Source of the DNA: Pedobacter sp. | GTDB taxonomy: Bacteria > Bacteroidota > Bacteroidia > Sphingobacteriales > Sphingobacteriaceae | Reading direction: 5' to 3' | Assembly: GCA_028287885.1 (NCBI GenBank) | Contig: JAQBOT010000029.1 | Span: 1 to 8,744, forward strand | DNA: 8,744 nucleotides | Shown: piece after piece, positions 1 through 5,028 of the stretch | Numbering within the stretch: position 1 is the first letter of the stretch | Layout: every line of letters begins with the position of its first letter | Notes under the pieces: model-generated | The model's database searches: none | The model's input: the letters and a program-made list of their open reading frames with translations, nothing else | Told to the model about the DNA's origin: nothing | Made by a program: the position numbers and the translations under genes

Positions 1-1
1 G

Positions 2-442
2 CTTATAGAGCTGCTGCTGGATAAGGTAAGTAACGGTGGGAATCTGCTTCTAGATATTGGTCCGGATGCGAACGGTTTGATCCCCGTGATAATGCAGGAG
101 CGACTGCTTGACATCGGAGCCTGGTTAAAGGTGAACGGTGAGGCAATTTATGGGACCACCGCTTGGGATAAAAGGCCTGAGGGCATGAAATCAAATGGCG
201 TGTTTTTTGCCAGGAAGAATGATGCGCTTTATGTGATCTGTAGTAAATGGCCAGAGAAACCCATTGTTATTGATCATGTAAGCAAAGCAGGAAAAGTAGA
301 GATGGTCGGTGTTTCAGCCACGTTAAAGCAGAAGCTAAAGAAAAATAAACTGACGATCTATCCGGCTTCTATAAGCCCAGGGAAGTTGCCATGCAGATAT
401 GCATGGGTATTTAAGGTGCCGGAATTCAGCGACACCAATTAG
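2..442 (+). CDS. alpha-L-fucosidase (GH29), C-terminal part, 5' end outside window
   Basis: The open frame enters from the left edge and encodes 146 residues before a TAG stop. It begins [14 protein letters not shown], then [11 protein letters not shown] and a segment with [15 protein letters not shown]. These are the hallmarks of the end of the catalytic barrel in glycoside hydrolase family 29, which removes terminal alpha-L-fucose from glycans. The remaining ~85 residues (from about [13 protein letters not shown]) are the beta-rich C-terminal domain usual in this family. The catalytic nucleophile and acid/base, as well as any signal peptide, lie upstream and cannot be seen; family members in Bacteroidota are normally exported to the periplasm or outer surface. 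A TTG at 77 is internal to the domain and is not the start. No terminator was found after the stop. The family call is secure; the exact substrate is not known. Confidence 0.9.
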   Translation, partial: LIELLLDKVSNGGNLLLDIGPDANGLIPVIMQERLLDIGAWLKVNGEAIYGTTAWDKRPEGMKSNGVFFARKNDALYVICSKWPEKPIVIDHVSKAGKVEMVGVSATLKQKLKKNKLTIYPASISPGKLPCRYAWVFKVPEFSDTN

Positions 443-553
443 ACGGTCCAGCTTGGTTTATAAAATAAAAGATTGTTTTGCGTGGCTTGTATTTTAAACT
501 TATCTGCTTGGCTAATTAGATTAAAGAATAATCTGCTTAGCTTGTTTTTATTT

Positions 554-561
554 TATATTTG
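554..561 (+). promoter_or_regulatory. candidate Bacteroidota -7 box upstream of ftsB-like gene
   Basis: TATATTTG matches the Bacteroidota -7 consensus TAnnTTTG exactly and ends 5 bases before the ATG at 567. If used, transcription would begin almost at the start codon, giving a leaderless or near-leaderless mRNA. There is no convincing TTTG at the -33 position (only TCTG at 532-535), and the tract is very AT-rich, so a chance match is possible. Confidence 0.4.
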
Positions 562-566
562 TATCA

Positions 567-866
567 ATGAAACGTTTAATTGAACTCTTCCAAAACAAGT
601 ATTTCATGTGTACCCTCGCTTTTGTGGTATGGATGCTGTTCTTCGACAAAAACGACATGCTTTCTCAGTATGAGTTTCGCTCTGAAGTAAATAAATTGGA
701 AGCTGAGAAAGAGTTCTACGAAACAGAAACTGCTCATGTGAAGAAGGATTTGACGGAACTAACGACCAACCTGAATACCGCTGAAAAGTTTGCCAGAGAG
801 AAGTATTACATGAAAAAAGATAACGAAGATGTATTTGTTATCGTCAAAGAGTTGCCAAAAGACTAA
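567..866 (+). CDS. FtsB/DivIC-family septum formation initiator
   Basis: A 99-residue bitopic membrane protein of the cell division complex, the FtsB/DivIC family that joins FtsL and FtsQ/DivIB at the septum. Residues 1-10 are a short cytoplasmic end (MKRLIELFQN). Residues ~11-27 form one transmembrane helix running into VWMLFFDKND, a signature of Bacteroidota members. Residues ~35-72 are charged and heptad-like (coiled coil). The C-terminal part has the family pattern AEKFAREKYYMKKDNEDVFVI. The length is normal and the ATG at 567 gives the expected N-terminus. No Shine-Dalgarno site is present. The gene is not obviously co-transcribed with the fucosidase, from which 124 bp separate it. Its stop overlaps by 4 bp the stop of the convergent TRIC gene. 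The family is clear; assigning ftsB versus divIC is a naming choice. Confidence 0.88.
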   Translation: MKRLIELFQNKYFMCTLAFVVWMLFFDKNDMLSQYEFRSEVNKLEAEKEFYETETAHVKKDLTELTTNLNTAEKFAREKYYMKKDNEDVFVIVKELPKD

Positions 867-1486
867 TAACCAAATTTAGGTAAGGCCAGCTTATACTTAA
901 CCACCACTATTCTTAAGACGAAAATAAAGGCAATCACGGCAACTTTTGCCAGGTCTGCTTTCATTTGCATTTGCAGTAAGCCGAAGTATAGGATTCCTCC
1001 AAAAATACAAGCTGTTGCATAGATTTCTTTTCTAAAGATTAATGGAATAGCGTTCAACAACGTATCCCTCATGATCCCACCGAAGCAGCCTGTTATTGTC
1101 CCCAGCGCCACACACATCCCCGGGCTCAATCCAAAAACAATCCCTTTCTGCAGACCAAGCATGGTAAAAAGGCCCAGTCCAAGAGAATCAAATAAAAATA
1201 AGGTGATTTTAAACTTCTTTATTTGGCCTTTGAAGAAGATGGTTGCCACCGAGGTGAGCAGAATAAGCAAGCAATAATCTACATCACGCATCCAGGCAAC
1301 CGGCGTATCCCCCAAAAGTAGATCCCTTACCGTACCACCGCCGATGGAAGTTACAAAGGCGATAATCAAAACGCCGAATGGATCCAGCCGTTTCTGCATG
1401 GCAGCGAAAGATCCTGAAATAGCAAAAGAGATTGTACCTAGAATTTCTATGGCTTCAGCCGTACTGATGTGTATATTGGTGAACAA
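863..1486 (-). CDS. TRIC-type (UPF0126) cation channel membrane protein, TTG start
   Basis: A 207-residue, mostly hydrophobic protein built as an internal duplication of three-helix bundles, about seven membrane helices in total. Each half carries the family glycine-rich bend followed by Arg-Asp: IGGGTVRD near residues 48-55 and GGIMRD at 136-141. The N-terminus shows the typical ILGTISFAISGSFAAM. Characterised prokaryotic relatives form trimeric monovalent-cation (K+) channels; the role here is inferred from family only. The start chosen is TTG at 1486-1484. An in-frame stop lies at 1528-1526, no ATG or GTG occurs between them, and the next ATG (Met30) is inside the first helix, so TTG is the only common start that preserves the fold. 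No ribosome site or -7 box was recognised. The gene ends tail-to-tail with the ftsB-like gene. Confidence 0.87.
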   Translation of the reverse strand: MFTNIHISTAEAIEILGTISFAISGSFAAMQKRLDPFGVLIIAFVTSIGGGTVRDLLLGDTPVAWMRDVDYCLLILLTSVATIFFKGQIKKFKITLFLFDSLGLGLFTMLGLQKGIVFGLSPGMCVALGTITGCFGGIMRDTLLNAIPLIFRKEIYATACIFGGILYFGLLQMQMKADLAKVAVIAFIFVLRIVVVKYKLALPKFGY

Positions 1487-1566
1487 GCGCTGTATAGTTT
1501 GTAATCTGGTTGTTAAACAGGATAGCTAAGACATAATATTACACATTAATCTTAATAAATAGCCAC

Positions 1567-1595
1567 AAAAAAGCCCTCCATGCTATGGAAGGCTT
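1567..1595 (-). terminator. intrinsic terminator of fabG
   Basis: Read on the - strand, 11 bases at 1595-1585 pair with 1581-1571 around a 3-base AGC loop. One pair is G-U in this direction, whereas it would be a C-A mismatch on the + strand. The stem is followed by an uninterrupted T-run of six, two of them inside the stem (1572-1567). It lies 21 bp after the fabG stop. The wobble and T-run make it unidirectional for fabG and insulate the TRIC gene. Confidence 0.85.
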
Positions 1596-1616
1596 GTATA
1601 TTATAGTGCAACTGCT

Positions 1617-2360
1617 CTACAGCATTCCGCCGTCAACTGCCAACACCTGGCCAGTAACGTAGGCGCTCAGATCTGAAGCAAGGAACACGCAAACGTTCGC
1701 TACGTCTTCTGCCTCACCAGCGCGCTTTAATGGAATACCTTCTTCCCAGCCTTTTACAACCTTAGGATCTAGTACTTCCGTCATTTCCGTGCGGATAAAT
1801 CCTGGAGCCACAACATTGGTCCGGATGTTTCTTGAGCCCAGCTCTTTAGCAACAGATTTTGAGAATCCAATGATGCCGGCTTTTGAAGCTGCATAGTTTG
1901 CCTGACCCGCATTTCCTTGTACACCTACAACCGAACTCATGTTAATGAAAACGCCTTTACGTGCTTTCATCATGATCTTAGAGGCAGCTTTAGTTACATT
2001 GAACACCGATTTTAGGTTTACATTGATTACGTCGTCAAAGTTTTCCTCGCTCATGCGCATCAGCAGCCCATCTTTTGTTATACCGGCATTGTTTACCACA
2101 ATGTCCAGCGTTCCGAATTCAGCAACAATATCACTGATCAGCTTTTCTGCTTCCGCAAATTTTGACGCGTCAGAACGGTACCCCTTTATCTTGGTGCCGA
2201 AGCTTTGAAGTTCCTGTTCTAAGGCTTCGCCTTTTTCTACCGAAGACAAATAGGTGAAAGCAACGTTTGCTCCATGTTCTGCAAATTTCTCAGCAATCTT
2301 ACGACCTATTCCTTTAGAGGCACCTGTTATCAGTGCTGTTTTTCCATCTAATAATTTCAT
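1617..2360 (-). CDS. fabG: 3-oxoacyl-[acyl-carrier-protein] reductase
   Basis: A 247-residue classical short-chain dehydrogenase, the cytoplasmic NADPH-dependent enzyme that reduces beta-ketoacyl-ACP in each round of fatty acid elongation. The Rossmann cofactor motif TGASKGIG is at 12-19 and NNAG at 90-93. The catalytic tetrad is Asn115, Ser143, Tyr156 and Lys160, with the YAASK context of FabG. PGFIRTEMT at 186-194 and the C-terminal VTGQVLAVDGGML are typical of true FabG rather than a generic SDR. The length matches E. coli FabG closely. No acpP, fabD or fabF is adjacent, so the gene sits outside a fab cluster. It lies downstream of aguA across a 241-bp spacer filled with repeats, and it is closed by its own terminator. 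The ATG at 2360 gives the standard N-terminus; no Shine-Dalgarno site is present. Confidence 0.93.
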   Translation of the reverse strand: MKLLDGKTALITGASKGIGRKIAEKFAEHGANVAFTYLSSVEKGEALEQELQSFGTKIKGYRSDASKFAEAEKLISDIVAEFGTLDIVVNNAGITKDGLLMRMSEENFDDVINVNLKSVFNVTKAASKIMMKARKGVFINMSSVVGVQGNAGQANYAASKAGIIGFSKSVAKELGSRNIRTNVVAPGFIRTEMTEVLDPKVVKGWEEGIPLKRAGEAEDVANVCVFLASDLSAYVTGQVLAVDGGML

Positions 2361-2376
2361 TGATTCGATTGTTCTT

Positions 2377-2406
2377 AAATGTTAGTGTTGCGATGTATTG
2401 TGTCAA
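2377..2406 (-). promoter_or_regulatory. possible fabG promoter
   Basis: On the - strand a TTG (2406-2404, within ATTGAC) is followed after exactly 19 bases by TAACATTT (2384-2377). The spacing suits a Bacteroidota promoter, but the -7 box matches TAnnTTTG only partly. It would give a leader of about 12 bases before the ATG at 2360. The -33 element lies just outside the edge of the repeat array. Confidence 0.3.
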
Positions 2407-2410
2407 TTGC

Positions 2411-2601
2411 AAGCATTCAGTCTAGCTGCATTATCCTGTTTCCATATTCAGGTTATAAGCTTATTCTTGTTCAAAGTATTCAGCCTATCTGCTTAGTCCT
2501 GCTTCAAGCATTCAGGTTATATACTTATTCTTGTTCAAAGCATTCAGTCTATCTGCTTAATCCTGTTGCAAGCATTCAGGTTGTAAGCTTATTTTTCTTT
2601 A
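2411..2601. repeat. alternating two-type tandem repeat (A-B) x 3, 31/32-bp units
   Basis: Six contiguous units: A1 2411-2441 (31 bp), B1 2442-2473, A2 2474-2505, B2 2506-2537, A3 2538-2569 and B3 2570-2601 (32 bp each). All begin with AAGCATTCAG or a close variant (CCATATTCAG in B1, AAGTATTCAG in A2). A units continue TCTATCTGCTTA and finish like ATCCTGTTGC. B units continue GTTATAAGCTTA and finish like TTCTTGTTCA. The higher-order period is 63-64 bp. The array fills most of the 241-bp aguA-fabG spacer, and B3 ends at the base next to the aguA stop codon (2602-2604). On the - strand RNA, units 2 and 3 can form a short TGCTT/AAGCA stem (10-11-base loop); unit 1 cannot. The period is not a multiple of three, which argues against coding. 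Function unknown. Confidence 0.88.
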
Positions 2602-3657
2602 CTACTTAAGCGCGGGTTCCTGCTGACTTAAACAATGGAAGCTACCCAATCCCCAAATAATGTCCGTAGAATCTATTCCGACAACTTTACGATCGGGAAA
2701 AGCTTTTTGAATAATCGCCAGTGCCAGTGGGTCGTTAACATCCCTAAATGTAGGAACAATAACCGCTTTGTTCGCAATGTAGAAGTTTGCATAGGAAGCC
2801 GGAAGCCTCGTGTCTTCATGAATTACTGGCGAAGGCATCGGCAACTCAATGATGTTTAAAGCTTTTCCGTTTAATAGGCGCATTGCCTTTAAAGCCTGCA
2901 GGTTCTCCTGAAGCAAAAGGTAGTTCTCATCCAAGGGATTACTTTCCACTACAGTCATTACAGTATCTTCATTCACAAAGCGTGTAATATCGTCAATGTG
3001 ACCGTCTGTATCGTCGCCCACGATTCCGTCCCCAAGCCATAATATCTGTTCTGCACCATAATATTCAAGCAGATACTGTTCGATTTGTGCTTTGCTAAAG
3101 TGCGGATTTCTGTTCTTGTTCAACAGGCAGGCCGTTGTGGTTAAAATCGTACCATTTCCATTAAATTCCACAGAGCCACCTTCCATCACCAGCTGCGGTG
3201 TATATAGGGGCAAACCGTAATGCATGGCTATCTTCGTTGGAATCACGTCATCCAGGTCATATGGAGGGTATTTGTTCCCCCAGGCATTATAACCCCAGTC
3301 AACTACTGCCTTCTTTGTGCGATCTGAATTCACTAAAAATGCAGGTCCATGATCCCGGCACCAGGCATCATTAGTCGGATGATCAAAAAACTCGATGTTC
3401 CCCATGTCAGCACCTGCTTTCTGAAGCTCAGCTATGGCGAAAGCCTTAGTTTCTTCATCATTGATGTTGATCCTTACCTTTTCGCCTTCTGCAACGATCT
3501 TGATAAACGCACAATATGGTTCATAGATTGTTTCGATCTTCCCCGGCCATGATTCTTCCTTATGCGGCCAGCTTAACCAGGTTGCCTCATGTGCTTCCCA
3601 TTCTGCCGGAAATACATAACCTGCCTGTTTGGGGCTATCGTTAAATAGATTCGTCAT
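2602..3657 (-). CDS. aguA: agmatine deiminase (agmatine iminohydrolase)
   Basis: A 351-residue cytoplasmic enzyme of the guanidino-group-modifying (peptidylarginine deiminase-like) fold that converts agmatine to N-carbamoylputrescine and ammonia. Family motifs appear in order: WLSWPHKEESWPGK at 27-40, DAWCRDHGP at 97-105, MEGGSVEFNGNG at 158-169, GDDTDGHIDDITRF at 214-227 (His220 is the expected catalytic His) and GLGSFHCLSQQEPA at 337-349 with the nucleophile Cys342. The length is normal for bacterial AguA. The start overlaps the end of aguB by 17 bp and is preceded by an AAAAGG site, so the two are almost certainly translated from one mRNA. The product feeds backwards into the AguB reaction encoded next door. 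No terminator was seen directly after the stop; the repeat array starts at once, and read-through towards fabG is possible. Confidence 0.95.
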   Translation of the reverse strand: MTNLFNDSPKQAGYVFPAEWEAHEATWLSWPHKEESWPGKIETIYEPYCAFIKIVAEGEKVRININDEETKAFAIAELQKAGADMGNIEFFDHPTNDAWCRDHGPAFLVNSDRTKKAVVDWGYNAWGNKYPPYDLDDVIPTKIAMHYGLPLYTPQLVMEGGSVEFNGNGTILTTTACLLNKNRNPHFSKAQIEQYLLEYYGAEQILWLGDGIVGDDTDGHIDDITRFVNEDTVMTVVESNPLDENYLLLQENLQALKAMRLLNGKALNIIELPMPSPVIHEDTRLPASYANFYIANKAVIVPTFRDVNDPLALAIIQKAFPDRKVVGIDSTDIIWGLGSFHCLSQQEPALK

Positions 3658-4516
3658 CTATATACCTTTTAGTAATCTGTGAATAACTATCAATACGCCT
3701 GTCGCGCAAAAATGGCCAGTGTGTCCGGTAACTATCCGACCTCGACAAGTCAAGTTCTACAACTTTAAGTTCTTCATCATCATGCGATGCTTGATACAGC
3801 AGGGTTCCGAAAGGATTGGAAACAAATGAACCACCCCAGAATTTAACTCCAGCTTCTTCACCTACGCGGTTGATGCTAACAACAGGTACTCCATTCGCAA
3901 TAGAATGTGAACGCTGAATTGTTTGCCATGCGTTATATTGTTCCGTATTGGTTCCTTCATCCTGAGTGCTTGCCCAGCCAATTGCAGTTGGGTAAACCAA
4001 GAAATCTGCGCCCATTAACGAGGTAAGTCTTGCTGCCTCTGGATACCATTGATCCCAGCAGATTAGTACACCAATTTTTGCATATTTAGTTTTAAAAACT
4101 TTATATCCAAGGTCTCCAGGGGTGAAGTAGAACTTTTCATAAAAACCTGGATCATCAGGAATATGCATTTTTCTGTATTTACCTAAATACGTTCCATCAG
4201 CATCTAAAACAGCTGTTGTATTGTGGTATAAGCCTTCGGCTCTTTTTTCAAATAAAGAAGCTATAATCACAACGTTCAACTCAGCCGCCACCGCAGATAA
4301 GGTGTCTGTTGAAGGACCAGGAACGGTTTCAGCCAATTTAAAGTTATCATAGTCCTCTTCATCACAAAAGTAAAGAGAAGTGAACAACTCTTGCAGGCAT
4401 ACAACTTGTGCGCCCTGTGCCGCAATCTCACGAATCTTTACGATTGCCTTATCTAAATTTTCTTGTTTATTACTGGTACAACTCATTTGTACCAATCCAA
4501 CCTGTACTTTAGCCAT
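3641..4516 (-). CDS. aguB: N-carbamoylputrescine amidase
   Basis: A 291-residue member of the nitrilase (carbon-nitrogen hydrolase) superfamily that hydrolyses N-carbamoylputrescine to putrescine, CO2 and ammonia in the cytoplasm. The Glu-Lys-Cys triad is visible: Glu43 in CLQELF, Lys116 in GKYRKMHIPDD and Cys153 in GVLICWDQWYPEAAR. The run KMHIPDDPGFYEKFYFTPGD and the C-terminal THWPFLRDRRIDSY are characteristic of the AguB clade, separating it from other nitrilases. It is first in a two-gene operon with aguA, giving the arginine-decarboxylase route to putrescine from agmatine; no agmatine-producing decarboxylase gene is in the window. The ATG at 4516 gives the expected N-terminus (MAKVQVGLVQMSC), and a perfect -7 box lies 19 bases upstream. 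Confidence 0.95.
   Translation of the reverse strand: MAKVQVGLVQMSCTSNKQENLDKAIVKIREIAAQGAQVVCLQELFTSLYFCDEEDYDNFKLAETVPGPSTDTLSAVAAELNVVIIASLFEKRAEGLYHNTTAVLDADGTYLGKYRKMHIPDDPGFYEKFYFTPGDLGYKVFKTKYAKIGVLICWDQWYPEAARLTSLMGADFLVYPTAIGWASTQDEGTNTEQYNAWQTIQRSHSIANGVPVVSINRVGEEAGVKFWGGSFVSNPFGTLLYQASHDDEELKVVELDLSRSDSYRTHWPFLRDRRIDSYSQITKRYIDDESI
3665..3670 (-). promoter_or_regulatory. ribosome binding site of aguA inside aguB
   Basis: AAAAGG, 7 bases before the aguA ATG (3657-3655), lies within the last codons of aguB. It is a purine-rich Shine-Dalgarno-like site in a window where most starts have none. It supports the overlapping start and hints at coupled translation by ribosomes finishing aguB. 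Confidence 0.5.
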
Positions 4517-4535
4517 TCAATAGTTATTAGTGCTG

Positions 4536-4543
4536 CAAAGTTA
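4536..4543 (-). promoter_or_regulatory. candidate -7 box of the aguBA operon
   Basis: On the - strand TAACTTTG matches TAnnTTTG exactly, 19 bases before the aguB ATG, implying a leader of about 16 bases. No TTTG or TTG is found at the -33 spacing. The 166-bp spacer between aguB and the CWC gene (4517-4682) holds no other recognisable signal apart from a short stem over the CWC stop codon. Confidence 0.5.
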
Positions 4544-4682
4544 ATAGAAAATATTCAGCTGCCCGAGCTAATGTTAAATCCAGCACTTGACATGGTAATC
4601 CAGGTAATTCAGAATAGAAAATTGAAATGGCGGCTGCAGAAGCTTTAATCGCAGACAACATCGCCGTTAACTTGCCTTGCTT

Positions 4683-4883
4683 TTAGTGCAAGGTAGCAAT
4701 ATATTCTGCCTGTAATTCTCTTAGACAGTTGGCACAAAGACAGCCTTCGAACAACTCACTAATGTAATGCACCTCATTCAAGTCAAGTTGGACAGCGTGG
4801 CATTGACACTCGGCGCTTCCGTTGGCTTTACACTCTATTCGTATGCCGCAGCGCTCACAAGGAATCAGTTCGTGTTTGGACAT
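4683..4883 (-). CDS. small cysteine-rich CWC-family protein
   Basis: A 66-residue protein with eight cysteines arranged CxxC (9, 12), C18, CxC (26, 28) and CxCxxC (48, 50, 53), ending CLCANCLREL. This order matches the small cysteine-rich CWC family, whose central motif is Cys-Trp-Cys; here it is Cys-Gln-Cys. The spacing suggests a bound metal, probably zinc, but the family has no settled function. Two starts are possible: ATG at 4901 (72 residues) and ATG at 4883. I prefer 4883 because its N-terminus MSKHELIPCERCG resembles the family and because the promoter would start transcription at about 4902, leaving an 18-base leader for 4883 but none for 4901. The gene is monocistronic by appearance, between the nrdA terminator and the aguBA promoter. 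Confidence 0.75.
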   Translation of the reverse strand: MSKHELIPCERCGIRIECKANGSAECQCHAVQLDLNEVHYISELFEGCLCANCLRELQAEYIATLH

Positions 4884-4905
4884 GCCATAAACTTTGCTCA
4901 TACCT

Positions 4906-4936
4906 CAAAGATACGGGAAATGAAAACTTGCTCAAT
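4906..4936 (-). promoter_or_regulatory. promoter of the CWC gene (TTG-N19-TATCTTTG)
   Basis: On the - strand ATTG (4936-4933) is followed by exactly 19 bases and then TATCTTTG (4913-4906), a perfect TAnnTTTG -7 box. This is the most complete Bacteroidota promoter in the window. Predicted transcription starts near 4902. Its -33 element lies directly next to the T-tract of the nrdA terminator, so the gene has its own start despite lying immediately behind nrdA. Confidence 0.65.
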
Positions 4937-4966
4937 AAAAAAGGAGCAGTATGATCTGCTCCTTTT
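4937..4966 (-). terminator. intrinsic terminator of nrdA
   Basis: A perfect 11-bp stem (4966-4956 with 4949-4939) has a 6-base loop at 4950-4955. Read on the - strand it is followed by a T-run of six (4942-4937, four bases of which also close the stem), then ATTG. It lies 63 bp after the nrdA stop, correctly oriented for it. The stem carries TTTT on the + side too, so weak two-way activity is possible, but no + strand gene needs it. Confidence 0.88.
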
Positions 4967-4972
4967 GACAAA

Positions 4973-5002
4973 CAGATAAGCGATTCATTAGCTGCTTATC
5001 TG
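4973..5002. other. second hairpin in the nrdA 3' untranslated region
   Basis: CAGATAAGC (4973-4981) and GCTTATCTG (4994-5002) form a perfect 9-bp inverted repeat with a 12-base loop. It sits between the nrdA stop and the terminator and has no T-run of its own, so it is not a terminator. It may stabilise the 3' end of the mRNA or bind a protein; neither is shown. Confidence 0.6.
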
Positions 5003-5028
5003 GTAAATGTTGTTTTCGCAAATATACC

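Noticed and set aside
2411..2601. The repeat array as a CRISPR array
   Set aside because: Units are contiguous with no unique spacers, the units differ from each other, and no cas genes are present.
2379..2609. Plus-strand open frame of 76 codons across the aguA-fabG spacer
   Set aside because: It is made of the repeat array, whose 32/64-bp period is not a multiple of three, so the peptide does not repeat; composition is unlike a real protein and it overlaps the end of aguA.
4675..4693. CCTTGC/GCAAGG hairpin over the CWC-gene stop codon as a terminator
   Set aside because: The stem is only 6 bp, it contains the stop codon, and no T-run follows on the - strand.
5019..5026. Minus-strand TATATTTG just after the nrdA stop as a promoter
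   Set aside because: No -33 partner, and any transcript would run straight into the nrdA terminator within about 50-80 bases with no gene before it.
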